A stretch of 64,000 bases of DNA, from the NCBI GenBank assembly GCA_963920665.1, contig OY987265.1:40305001-40369000 (forward strand), written 5' to 3'. Below, one piece after another: positions 40,601 to 51,364 of the stretch. The notes under the pieces were generated by a model that was not told the origin of the DNA, ran no database searches, and saw only the letters and a list, made by a program, of their open reading frames with translations. The number at the start of each line of letters is the position of its first letter. The stretch's first letter is position 1. Both the position numbers and the translations under genes were made by a program. The stretch comes from Straminergon stramineum (lineage: Eukaryota > Streptophyta > Bryopsida > Hypnales > Calliergonaceae).

Positions 40601-42549
40601 CAATGATTTTCAAAATAAGTCACCTGTCTAGATCACATGCTTAAAAGGAAAGTATAAAAGGTGACAAATATTGAGTTTTGTAGGAAAATGTGAGACCAGC
40701 AGGAACTTGGATAGACTCCCCACAAGGAATCCAGTACGAGAATCTCAAGCGCTTAGAATCTCAGTTACTATATGGGATTTTGAGGAGGTTGCAATTCATT
40801 AATTATACGAGATCTTTACTTCTTTAGGTGAAAATTGGTCACATTATTACAAGTGTAAAGTTGAGGTGGTTCCTCGGGCAACTAAGTTACCACGCTCACA
40901 CTTGGTTGATTCAGTGGTGCCAAATTTCGGCCCTAAGCAGTTAGCAGACAGACAACTGCTTGATTTTCCCCTCAACAAACGAAGATATCTCAAAACCCAA
41001 AACCAAAGACTTTGTTGAAACTCTCAATTTCTGATGCCCCAGTACTGCCCTCCTCACAAAATGCTGGACAGGCACTGCGTCCATACGTCCCTGGTAGGCA
41101 GCCGACATTTCATAAGCAGGGAGCTCGGCGGGGTACTCAGCGAAAATAAGCCCTTCCTGGCTTATAAAAAATGCATAGTAAACCCCAAAACAGTTATCCT
41201 GAAAGCTCAAATTGCATCGATCACTCTCAAGCATTCTATAGCTAAGCGGGGTGCTAAGCGGGAAACTAAGCTCTTGCAGGATTAATAAAACTGAATTTTA
41301 ATCTCACTGTAAATGGAAAGCAGAAATTGCATCGATCCCTCTCAAGCATTTCATAAGCAGGGGTGCTGAGCGGGAAACTTAGCCCTTTCTGACTTGCAAA
41401 AAATGCGAAATAAACTCGAAAACTGTCAACCGGAGATCTGAAATTGCATCGATCACCCTCTAACATTTCAGGCACGGTCCTAGTGGGGGGGGCTCGATAT
41501 TGGAACCTTCTGAAAACGCGGGTAGGAAGTAACGAAAAACAGATTAGTGAGACTTCAAACACGCAGAGACTTCAAACAGGGAGGAGAGGTGACAAGAAAT
41601 AATTAGATTTCTGCGGACTTCCAAGAAAATTTCCGTCTGCAGGAAGTCCCCTAATCACGGGAGAGACCCCTCATCGCGGGTCTGAATCGCAAGGGCCCCT
41701 CACACTAGGACCGTGCCACATTTCATAATCAGGGGTGCTAAGCAGGAACATAAGCGCTTCCTGTCTTATAAAAAGAGCATAATAAACTCATGTACGGTCA
41801 TCCTGAAAGCTCAAATTACTTCGATCACCTTCTACCAGATCTGCGACAAGGAAAATTTGGGGTAATTTTCCAAAAGAGCCCAGAGCTCAATACTCTGAAG
41901 AGATGGAAATTCAAATCCCGCTGTAATAAAACAACCCAATCACCAGCACCAGTTCCTCACCTTGATCAAACGTGACCTCATAATACATAAATCCAAAGAT
42001 CTGTCCCAGAAATTCGCCATTATCTGCCACCCCCTGCGCGAAGAACGGTACCGCCACACAAAGCTCGTGCAGCAAGCTCAAGCACTCCCGTCGCACGCCC
42101 AGCACCTTGTTCGACGCGGGCTTCTTCTCAACGCCATCCTCATTCAAAAACGGATACAAAAGCGCACGCCTCAGCAGCACGTCGCCCCCGAACAACACGA
42201 ACGCCTCTCTCATCCCCTGCTGGCGCCCGTCGCAGAGCGCGTGCTGCAAGCTGCAGAGCGCGCGCTTACAAGCCTCGACGTGGTGGCGAATTAAACCAGT
42301 TTCCAAGTCTACACAAAGGGAGGCTAAGTCAGGGATCCCCAAGTTGGGAATTCCCAATCGGGTGTAGACCGCGGGGGGTAAGTGACGGAGGGACTTCACG
42401 CCGCGGCCGGTGATTTGGGAGGTTATGAACGCCTTCACGACTGCTGGAGGCGCAGTTCTCGCCACTGGTGACAGTCTGCTGCCCACGCCGCGCTTGGTGC
42501 TGCTGCTTTCGTGGCGGCCATAGCTGTGAAACTTCACTGATGGACCCAT
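34638..42549 (-). CDS. TRPC4AP/TRUSS-like protein, CUL4-DDB1 ubiquitin-ligase receptor, 14 exons
   Basis: Homologue of animal TRPC4-associated protein, a substrate receptor of CUL4-DDB1 E3 ligases. Minus-strand exons: 42549-41961, 40239-40088, 39646-39503, 39435-39253, 39009-38734, 38406-38347, 38098-37961, 37751-37650, 37481-37375, 37226-37169, 36896-36813, 36680-36579, 36112-35819, 34988-34638. Phases agree throughout; the product is about 879 residues against about 800 in animals. Conserved blocks appear in order: SLVEDILAARED, NFANLVRSFSSRQLASFCR, HVEVLFVLCALCGGK, LNDIFDKLDW, LKIQYLRLIHNFCD, FWLASCVEAFLRG, FDLLGELIKFN, NLVDSNVFVRSVVLS, ALLEFWRSYYLWK and ISFSNWLQIVDSL. The exon 3-4 junction is the least certain. 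The N-terminal ~70 residues are basic and Ser-rich, as often seen before the helical-repeat body. The plant role is not established by the sequence; protein turnover is the reasonable inference. Confidence 0.93.
41050..41840. repeat. Diverged tandem repeats in TRPC4AP intron 1
   Basis: A unit of roughly 120-150 bases recurs about four times (starting near 41107, 41227, 41350 and 41726). Each unit carries catttcataagcagg, gctaagcgggaaac, ttataaaaaatgcat and aattgcatcgatcac in variant form. The last unit is split off by the MITE at 41471. Confidence 0.7.
41471..41717. mobile_element. hAT-like MITE, 247 bp, intact ends and target duplication
   Basis: Perfect 15-base terminal inverted repeats (ggcacggtcctagtg at 41471-41485, cactaggaccgtgcc at 41703-41717). 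A perfect 8-base target duplication, acatttca, sits on both sides (41463-41470 and 41718-41725). An 8-bp duplication fits hAT-superfamily insertion. The element is non-coding, lies in TRPC4AP intron 1, and interrupts one unit of the local repeat array. Perfect ends imply a recent insertion. Confidence 0.85.
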
Positions 42550-43231
42550 TCTGAAACCCCGTCGATTGATCTAAATTGCTCTATCGATCGAATCCCACGA
42601 TTGTCTGCACATTTTTGTAAACTAGAGCCACTGTCAAACGAGAATCGGTTGTGGCGGTTGTACCGATTGGACACCGATTGGGACGACGTGGAGCGCTGAG
42701 TGATTGGCTAGCTAGGTCACATTATGATCGAAATCTTGAAGTGCAAGCAAGCAAACAAGAGCATTATGTACGTCTCGCTCGCTTGCTTGGGATAGCTAGT
42801 TTCGATCCGTCAGGACGACTCACAATCTTGCATTACTACAACACGCAGCTAGGCCGTCTTGCAAGCTAGGTTGCTCTTTAAGTAGAACCGATCCACAATG
42901 AGGCACCCGGGCGACGATCGAAATTTCACTAATAAGGATTAGCCAGCCATGTCCCCACCAGTCAAGTCATCACCCACCGCACGCAACAAGCGCGCGATCT
43001 CCCTGCATTCCTGTCAAAAGATTCAGCCCCGGCCTATCCCGCTTTCGCGTTTCGACAGACGACGGAATCTCGGTGCGGCCCCGCCGAGATTCTCCGGTGG
43101 AGTTTCCGAGGCAGGTGGGACGACAGGCTTCTACTGCCGAGATTCAGTTCCCCACACGCTTGCAGTGGGGTGCCTGGGCTGGATAGAGAGATAGAGAGAT
43201 ACGACAGTAGATTCTCGCATGGTTTGTCTAC
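42550..43231. other. Promoter side of the TRPC4AP-like gene
   Basis: Moderately GC-rich 680 bases upstream of the start codon. An 81-codon open frame at 42949-43194 has no recognisable domain. No specific regulatory element could be assigned. Confidence 0.35.
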
Positions 43232-43838
43232 TTAACCCTAAATGCCCGAGGCCCCAAATATTGGTGTCGACAAAACTTTGAAGTTAGATAAAACCTTAAC
43301 CAAGTTGCTATTTTGAGTATTTTTTAATTTTTTATAAATTCTTTTTGAAGTATAGTCTTAGCATCAAAAATTTGATTTTGAAAATGATTGATTATGATTT
43401 TTCTATTCAAGATTTTGTGCAAGGGTGTCCATTGCAATCTTGACTTTCCATAGTGTTGGGGGCTTTTGGAAATAAGCCTCAAATACACTAGATCTTGGAG
43501 AAAAACTCACATTTGAAATTCATTTGAAAAAAAATATAGAGTAGATTTTGAGAAGCCATAAATTGATGGGGATTGTACATGTTAGGACCTTTAACCCCAT
43601 ATTTTTGGGTGCCCAAATTTTTAGATTAGACACCATGTGAAAAGAGGATTGAAAGACCTCATATCACTTTTGCAATTTTAACACCCTCATGATCAAACAT
43701 TATAATCTTCCAATCTATAAATGATATTGTTGTGTTTTCTTTTCCTATGTGATCTCTAACATGTCTAGTTCGAATTTATACGATTACAAATCAAAAGACA
43801 TTGATGCAACTTATAAAAATGTTGGATTCTTGACGCCC
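43232..43838 (+). mobile_element. Family A TTAA element, truncated at its right end
   Basis: Begins TTAACCCTAAATGCCCGAGG and follows the same interior as the copy at 49335 (ttgaagtatagtcttagcat, cttgactttccatagtgttg, aaacattataatcttcca). Homology stops after aaaatgttggattcttga, so the last ~70 bases and the right terminal repeat are missing. Confidence 0.7.
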
Positions 43839-46507
43839 AGGGTGATACTTGGTGATATCTATGTTAATCTTAGATGAAATCTAGCTATTGATTTGTGAGC
43901 ACTTCGTAGAAAATATCAAATTTCCTTTACAAAAAAAGAACCTTTCTGTATTCTCAGTCTGACTGTGGCAAAGTAGTGAAAACATTGTGCAAAAAAATAC
44001 ACTGCAACTGAGCGATTGATTCTTATTCAGATTGAGTTCAGTCATGGTGAAATCGATAATTATAATTCTCGGCCTCTCCGGCTGCAGTGCCGTCGGCATA
44101 AAACGCTCCTTGGGCTTGGGCTTACTCAGTTACTGGGTTGCTATTTGCAACGAATTTTCCCTTTCGTTTCAGTTGCACGCAAATAAAAATAAAAGAGTAA
44201 TAATACTCCATAATAATCAGATTCTGGTGGAGTTTGAGTTTACATTAGTATGAATGCTAATAACAGGTGTCCGGGGCTCCGGGCGTCCGCACGATGCACT
44301 CGCTAATAAGTTAGCTACGCCGTGAATCCGCTGGCTGGGATGTGGCTTGCCCCGGGCGCTCTTTGAATGGACGACGAAGGATATCCACTATTTGGTTGGT
44401 ACTGTTGATAGAAAGGTTCTGGAGGTCGGGTCTACAGTGGCCTTGGCCCTTGGCCGACATTCAATAACTTAGTTGGACTTTCCTGTCTTGCTCCTGTCTG
44501 TTTTCTACACTAAATAGTGAAATTAGGTTGCCTTACCCTAAGAAAGTTACTTTTCAAGTCATTAAGGTCAACAAAAACTTCTTCATATAGTTCTATTTGT
44601 ACACATGAAGGTTCATGGGTCCCAATTACAACAATACCTAATTCAGAAGTAGTTCATTCTTGTAGAAAAATAGTAAACATTTATAGAGTGTCAAATGTTG
44701 AGAAGTTAGTATGGGGCAACATAATTTCACTAGTTAGTGTACACTGTAGCACCTTGCAAATCCAACTACCCGCAGTAATAGAGTATCTCCAGTGGCCCAG
44801 TAAAAGCTCTCCTACACCAAATACTCTCGTCAACTTGCCCTGAAGTGTTTTCTCCATACTGCACACTAATTTTTGTAATCAATAAAATGATGAATAAGAT
44901 GCTTTTGAGTTTTTGAATTATATAAGCTTGTTGTGAATTTTGAAATCTAATCTTCTATCATATGTTTTTATAGAATCTTACTAGACAATTTTCAAAAGAA
45001 GATTCTACATTCTCTAAGACTTCATTTTTTGGACACGGGGTATGAAAAAATTGGAAACCTCTTTCTAAAAGCTGAAAATAGGTATACCCAAAATTGACCT
45101 TGACTCTTGTGAAAGGAGGTTTTATATTTTCAAATCCAATTTACAGGGGTTGATACAACAAAGAGCTCATAATAAAATACAATTATCCACACACACACAC
45201 AACAAAACCCAAATTAGAAGTCTCGGGTACAGTAGGAGGTCCTGAAATGGAGTGGTCATTAAGAATCGACCCTAAAAAAGGTCCATAAACAGTGTGGGTG
45301 GTTCCTGAAATGGACCATGTTTTAGGAAGAAGGTTATTGTGACAACATATGTGTGATTTCAAGACCATGGACAGTGTTTTAGGCCTACTATTCTGTGTTG
45401 TTCAGCAAACATAAATGTATCGTCAAATTGTAAACAGGTAATTTGAAATTACATTGACAAAGGAGAGGTAAATGTAAATGAAAGTGGGGCCTGCAATGCA
45501 TAGAAAAAAGATATGAAAATTTGTTATATTGCCATGCACTCAAGACACCCTATTCACATATTTTGGAACTTCTGTGAACACACTATGGAAGTTGTTAAAC
45601 TATTTTGAAACTATTGTGCTCTTTTCAACGACACATGCAAATTGATTAATGGTGCAGTCTACAACCATAAATAGCGACCTAGGCACTCTTCACTTTAGAA
45701 AATCAGATCTTATTCATTCTAAGTCAGAAAATTATGGTTCTAATTGTCATGCATTTCTCTTCCATTTGTGTACCTACCAAAAAAATTTGGAAATCATTCG
45801 GCTCACTGTTTATTCCACAGCTGTGATTTTCTCCTTAGATGTGCCATTTTCGAGCCTACTACCTTATTTATTTTTGGTTTCGTGCATTCTATGAAAACAT
45901 ATATAATATATTACTTAATTACACCAATAATAGTTAGAATTACTTTCTATAAAATAAAAAATAAGGTAGCAAAAACATGATTCAGTCCACGTCCCCTAAT
46001 TGTGTCAAGTACACTTCCTATTGAAGTATTCTTAAAAATGACCTTATTTAAATCATGCTTGTGCAATGTCGACAACTTTGCACATGGTGCTACATGGCTA
46101 GTACAATTAAAGTAATAGAGCCTTGAGAATGGATCGTTTCAGTTCTTTTTGAAGTTGCTGCAAGCCTGCACTGCCTAAATAATAGCACACTTGAAGAATG
46201 ATTCTTCCAAGTCTTAGAATTTGAAAATCCACAAAGATACCAAACTTCTCCAAAACAGAATGTTACCCTTGTTTTTAAAACTGTTAAGTTAGTAGACAAC
46301 ATGCTCAGTCTATGACTTCCTCTCTCACAAATAAACATAAAAAATCAAAAATCAAATAAAAATTTCATTCATATCTGGTTGCAAAAATTGGCAGCCAACA
46401 GAGTGATAAGTTAGACAGTGACGGAGGCTTGGAAACAGTCAGTGATCATGGGCGCTTGCGCTTGCTTCCTTCCAAGCGTTTTTGAACCCAATTCTGCTCC
46501 AGACTGA
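43839..46507. other. Intergenic; no gene recognised
   Basis: Contains a short (CA)n tract near 45187 and scattered short open frames (for example 44517-44843) with no domain I recognise. Confidence 0.35.
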
Positions 46508-46790
46508 TTATTCCAGATGCTTCCAGATTCTCCCAGAAATTTAAACGAAATGGTGATCCAGATTCTTGCAGAACTTAAACTAATTTGTGATTCCAGATGC
46601 TTCCAGATTCTTCCAGAAATTTAAACGAAATGGTGATCCAGATTCTTGCAGAACTTAAAACTAATTTGTGATTCCAGATGCTTCCAGATTCTCCCAGAAA
46701 TTTAAACGAAATGGTGATCCAGATTCTTGCAGAACTTAAAACTGATTTGTGATTCCAGATGCTTCCAGATTCTTCCAGATTCTGTGTGGA
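46508..46790. repeat. 81-bp minisatellite, about 3.5 copies
   Basis: Units of 81 bases begin with attccagatgcttccagatt and contain aaatttaaacgaaatggtga and ccagattcttgcagaactta. Copies start near 46510, 46591, 46672 and 46753 and are nearly identical. Because 81 is divisible by three, the minus strand stays open across the repeat (27-residue unit including SARIWITISFKF). No start context or domain supports translation. Confidence 0.85.
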
Positions 46791-46995
46791 GGGAGGATTG
46801 TGGACTTTGAGTGAGAGTAGTATCATGTAGGCTGTTTTTCTTGCCTACCTTCAAGCGATTTGCACGTTCGTAGCTTGGAATGGGATGGAGTTTTCAGTAG
46901 CTGAGTAGCTGATCAGCCGTAAGTTGTGAGAACTGTGAAGTGAGCCCCACTGGGAGGGGTCCAATGTGTTGATTGAAAGATTCAATTGGAATCTC

Positions 46996-47202
46996 TTAAC
47001 CCTGAAACGTCGACAAGGACGTTTTGTGTCTGATGGATGACTTCACTATTGACTAAAGAAAAACAGAATGCACCTATTGGTCCAATAATCAGAACAGGTT
47101 TGCTCACTACCTTGGTTAGTTTTTTGTTTCATTTTTAGTGAACAATGAAGTCATCATGAAGTCAACCACCATTTTCAGCCATGCGTGTCCTTCAAGGGAT
47201 AA
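46996..47202. mobile_element. TTAA-flanked MITE, family B (207 bp)
   Basis: Begins TTAACCCTGAAACGTCGACA followed by AGGACGTTTTG. The right end is GTGTCCTTCAAGGGATAA, with ATAA in place of TTAA by one substitution. The interior is closest to the 10353 copy. Confidence 0.65.
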
Positions 47203-47410
47203 AACGACATTTGAGGTCTTGAAAAGGATGTCCAAAGTTGGATTTCCATTTCTTATTTATTGAATGGGCATCATGTAGCTTGTTCAAATGACCTATTAAT
47301 GATGAGCTTCACCCCTCCTCAAGGCTATGGGCAATTCCAAGGCCAATATTAAAAGAAAATTCCCCAAAAATTTTGATGCAAAAACTACAAGTTTGAATTG
47401 TGATTTAGAC

Positions 47411-47459
47411 ACTCCCCACCCCACCCCACATCCACACCCACACCCACACCCACACCCCA
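47411..47459. repeat. C-rich low-complexity tract (cacacc units)
   Basis: Repeated ccacaccca units; simple sequence with no other signal. Confidence 0.6.
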
Positions 47460-47593
47460 TTTTGATTGACAGATGCACGTTGTGAAGAAGACAAAGAGAA
47501 TGATACCAAGGAAGTTCACATGTAGTTGAGTATAGGAGGAGTTTTCTTGAAGATTCTCTAAAGACACCTAGCCCCTTGGACTAGGTATGTCGT

Positions 47594-48236
47594 TTAACCA
47601 CTAAATGTCCAAGGCCTTTTTTGTGCTTCTAAGAATTTGCTCTAAATTGAACAAAATGCCAATATTTTGATAAGTTTTATGAATTTGTTTTGAATTGTAA
47701 TTGTACAAATTCAAGCTAAATATATTAGAGCACATGAGAAAAGAAAACACAACAATATCACTTATGGATTGAAAGATTATAATTTTTGATCATGAAGGTC
47801 TTAAATTTGTGCACGTGATTTGAAGTCTTTATATCCTCTTTTTAGATGTTGAAACTAAAAATTTGATCACCAAAAAAAGATGAGGTTAAATGGAAAAATA
47901 TACAAAACTCCAATCAATTTATGGCTTCTCAAAATCTAATCTATAATTATTTATAAATGAATTTCTAATGTGAATTTTTCTCTAGGTTCTACTTTTGAGG
48001 CTCATTTCCAAGAGCCTTCAGCACTAGAAAATCAAGATTTGCAATGGACACCCTTGCACAAAATCTTTAATAGAAAAATCATAATCAATCATATTAAAAT
48101 TCAGATTTTTGATGATAAAACAACTTCAAAAATCATTTTTCAGAAATATGAACTACTAAGAGTAACTTGATAAGGTTTATTCAATTTCAAAGTTTTGTTG
48201 ACAAAAAATTTGGTGCCTCGAGCATTTAGGGATTAA
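47594..48236 (-). mobile_element. Family A TTAA element, 643 bp
   Basis: Ends TTAACCACTAAATGTCCAAG and CTCGAGCATTTAGGGATTAA. The interior matches the 49335 copy in reverse orientation and the 58213 copy in the same orientation. The terminal repeats have accumulated a few changes, so it is older than the 49335 and 58213 copies. No coding region. Confidence 0.8.
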
Positions 48237-49280
48237 AGGTTAATTTTCATGTTGTTGCAGTAGCATTGGAGCTTTGTAGAGAAGAATGGCATGCTTGTTG
48301 TCAAGAGCAAATTAACAAGTGAACAAAATTTGTACACCAAATTTGTATGAAAGATCAAGTTGGATTTGTTGTAGGTGGGTGGCATCAATCACATATGAGA
48401 TAAGTATAGTTACACCAAAAATTGTCCATATAAGATAGGGACCCCTAAAAGTGCCACTTTTTTTACTAATGTATAGTTACTATAATTATAATTAGAAAAT
48501 GAAAGTAGGTTTAGAAACATAAAAGAATGTGACATTTGGATATCATATACAAAAGTTATGAAGGATTAAATGTTTTTGGTAGATGTTCTAAATTTTTTTC
48601 TTCGACATAGGTACATATTGATTTGGGTGATGTACATAAAGTGATGATGGTGAATTTTGACAAGGTGCAATTTGGGGTGTACCCTCTTTTATTAAAATAA
48701 GTGTCCCTTTCTCTAAAATTGACACATTTAGATTCTTGTCTAAAATGAATTGTTTCTATTCATAGGAGCCTAGGGATACATTTAGGCATTCTTACTTTTA
48801 GCACTTTGAGAATTCATTGTTTATTCCTATGTTGTCCCAAAAATGTACAAGAAAAGAATCTAGAATATTCTTTTGACTTCCAAAAAGATCTAGAAAAAAA
48901 AGGCAATTTTAACAAAAAGAACAATACTCAATTGCTTACTTGAGCATAATTAGATATAGTTACCTGAAAACATTAGTACATAGTTGTTATTATTTACTGC
49001 AAAGAGTCCTTAGTAGAAAAAGGAATGTAAATTTGGATGTATGTTGACAAAATAAATTATGGTTAGTAAACAATCTAGACATAAAATGTTTAATTTGCAA
49101 ATTTCCTTTTTCCTCCCGATCCAATATGAATTGATTCATAACCTTGCACATAAGCCATAAAGCAACAAGTGATCACACTAGTCATCTTGTTATAAAATAG
49201 ATGAAAATTATATTTTTTAAAATTTGGATGTACTTCATCCATTTCTTATGGCTCCTTTAGAAAGCCTTTAAAAACATGTA
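48237..49280. other. Intergenic, AT-rich; no gene recognised
   Basis: No supported coding or RNA feature between the TTAA element and the Stowaway-like MITE. Confidence 0.4.
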
Positions 49281-50135
49281 CTCCTTCCGTCCTAAAATGA
49301 TCTTTTGGTTTCCCTTACTTTTATTGCAATAGGCTTAACCCCTAAATGCCCAATGCACCAGATTTTGGTGTTTCAAAAACTTTGAAGTTAAGTAGAATCC
49401 AACCAAATTGCTATTATTAGTATTTTATATTTTTAGAAAACTCTTTTTGAAGTCTAGTTTTAGGATTAGAAAGTCGATCTTAAAAATGAAGGATTATGAT
49501 TTTCTATTGAAGATTTTGTGTAAGGATGCCCATTGCAATCTTGACTTTCCATATTGTCGAGGGCTCTTGGAAATGAGCCTCAAATACACTAGATCTTGGA
49601 GGAAAAATCACATTAGACATTCATTTAAAAAAATCGTAGAATATATTTTGAAAAACTGTAAATTGATTAGGATTGTGCAAGCTAAGCCCTATAACCTCAT
49701 ATGTTATTAGTGACCAACTTTTTAGAGTTGACATGCAAAAAGAGAATTGAAAATTTTTCTTACTTTTAACACCCTCGTGATCAAACATTATAATCTTTCA
49801 ATCCATAAGTGATATTGTTATGTTTTCTTTTCCTATGTGATCTCTAACATGTCTAGTTTGAATTTCTACAGTTACAATTCAAAAGAAATTGGTACAACTT
49901 ATGAAAATGTTGACTTTTTGCTCAATTTAGAACAAATTTCAAGAAGCTCCAAACATGCCTTGGGCATTTAGGGGTTAATACTACACTTTGAAAGGCCTTT
50001 GAAACTCAAAGTTTTAGGATGATAGGAGAGCAACAAACTCTACTTCAAGCTTGAAACAAGTTGAAAGAACATTATTTTCAACAAAAAATCATTAACATTT
50101 TGTCCAAATTGAAGACCATTTTGGGATAAAGGGAG
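49281..50135. mobile_element. Stowaway-like MITE interrupted by a TTAA element
   Basis: The left end ctccttccgtcctaaaatga is preceded by TA. The right end, in reverse complement ctccctttatcccaaaatgg, is followed by TA. CTCCxTCCGTCCxAAAAT termini with a TA target site are typical of plant Stowaway (Tc1/mariner) MITEs. Removing the inner element (49335-49978) leaves about 210 bases, the normal Stowaway size. Confidence 0.75.
49335..49978 (+). mobile_element. Family A TTAA element, 644 bp, nested in a Stowaway-like MITE
   Basis: Clean ends TTAACCCCTAAATGCCCAAT and CCTTGGGCATTTAGGGGTTAA (inverted, about 20 bases). The same family occurs at 43232 (same orientation), 47594 and 58213 (reverse). It has no transposase; its open frames are short. 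The TTAA duplication and CCCC-starting repeat fit piggyBac-type mobilisation, which remains an inference without a transposase. Confidence 0.85.
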
Positions 50136-50356
50136 TATAAAACTCCTAGTAGATGTGAGGATTCTTTAGACGTTAAATTTACTAGGTCTTGTCTAGACTC
50201 AAAAGGGGATTCTAGATTGTGAAGTATCCTTTTTTTCATGATAAATTTCAAAATTGAAGTATCAAAATCGAACATATTTTTTTTATGAATAATGACATCC
50301 TTACGGCTTTTCATTTATAAAAAATAATCTCTGAATTGCTAGTCCGACTTTCATAG

Positions 50357-50429
50357 CGACCACTGTGGGACTCGAACCCACAATCTCCCGCTCCGGAGGC
50401 GAGCGCCTTATCCATTAGGCCAAGCGGCC
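50357..50429 (-). tRNA. tRNA-Arg (anticodon CCG)
   Basis: A 73-nt cloverleaf read on the minus strand from GGCCGCTTGGCCTAATGG. The acceptor stem GGCCGCT pairs with AGTGGTC (with G-U pairs). The anticodon arm CTCGC-CTCCGGA-GCGGG gives CCG. The T arm is GTGGG-TTCGAGT-CCCAC and the discriminator is G. The D-loop and T-loop carry A and B box promoter sequences (TGGCCTAATGG, GGTTCGAGTCC). No intron. It decodes CGG. Confidence 0.95.
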
Positions 50430-50563
50430 TACCTACTACCCTACAGATGGTAAAGTGATGTCAAATTGTTTATTTAATAAGTATAATAAATTGAAACTAG
50501 CCTGAAATTCATTGGTAACGCAGTCTGCGCTATGATTCTAAAGCTCTCAGTTGCACCGAGGGT

Positions 50564-50572
50564 TTAGGGTTT
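50564..50572 (+). promoter_or_regulatory. Telo-box in the 5' leader of the L18 gene
   Basis: TTAGGGTTT within gagggtttagggtttgtg, about 40 bases before the start codon. The same element precedes RPS28, consistent with shared control of translation genes. Confidence 0.55.
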
Positions 50573-50606
50573 GTGTGTGAGTTTCTTTTCCGTCGTTCCA
50601 TTTGCG

Positions 50607-51364
50607 ATGGCTATGGCGATAGCGGCCTTGATGGCCAGGTTGCGGAGTCAGAGTGGCCGTTCCTCGCTTCCCGATCTTGCTCGCCGCTCTTTGGTTCCCT
50701 TGTGTATCTCTCAGCAAAGCTATGCCACCAGGAGCATTATGCCGGCCAAATCTCGAGGACAATGGGAGGTCAGTCATTGTCGGTCACTTCCTTTTTCAGC
50801 CTGTTTCTGGTTCTTGAATTTGTGATTTTCGGGTATGAGCTCAGGAATGGTTAGTAACAAAATTAAGGGATTGCCGTGCAGAAATGTGGGAGGCGAGGGG
50901 AGATGAACAATGAAGACTACGGGTATGCGTGGGACGATCACGAGATAGGGTACGGCAGGGAAGCCGAAATTCCGCATTATAGTAAGAGGCGCAGCAAGGA
51001 GGAGGATAAGAAGAAAAAACACGGCAAGAAATCGTTCAAGCTGCGGACGGAGAAGTGCCTGCGGCCTTTCAGCCTGGACGTTTTTCTTTCCGGGAAATAT
51101 GTCCATGCCAGCATCATGCACCGGGTTACCAGCAAGGTGGTCGCGGTGGTGAGCACGAACGCGAAAGAGTTTCGCCACAACTTAAAATCGTACAAGGACT
51201 TCACGGCTTGCAAAATCGTGGGCGAGACTCTGGCTCAGAGGGCGAAGGAAGCCGACGTGTTCACGGTGGTCTACGAGCCCCGCAAAGGGGAGAAGTTCGA
51301 AGGGCGACTGGCTGCTGTAGTGCACACTATCGAAGACAATGGCATCAACGTTGACATGGATTAG
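50607..51364 (+). CDS. Ribosomal L18p/L5e-family protein, probably mitochondrial
   Basis: Two exons, 50607-50768 and 50882-51364, joined in phase 0 across a 113-base GT-AG intron; 214 residues. The first ~45 residues are rich in Arg, Ala and Ser and nearly free of acids (MAMAIAALMARLRSQSGRSS), as in an organelle-targeting presequence. A charged linker with KEEDKKKKHGKK follows. The last ~115 residues form the uL18 fold: LSGKYVHASIMHRV, KVVAVVSTNAKEF, ACKIVGETLAQRAKEADV and YEPRKGEKFEGRLAAVV. uL18 proteins bind 5S rRNA in bacterial-type ribosomes. Plants encode several nuclear members of this family, some not yet assigned to a ribosome, so mitochondrial location is inferred only from the presequence. 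The tRNA-Arg lies 177 bases upstream on the opposite strand. Confidence 0.88.

Noticed and set aside
46508..46790. CRISPR-like repeat array
   Set aside because: The copies are contiguous with no unique spacers, and the genome is eukaryotic.
46575..46826. Protein-coding gene across the 81-bp repeat
   Set aside because: The open frame is explained by the repeat unit being a multiple of three; no start context or domain.
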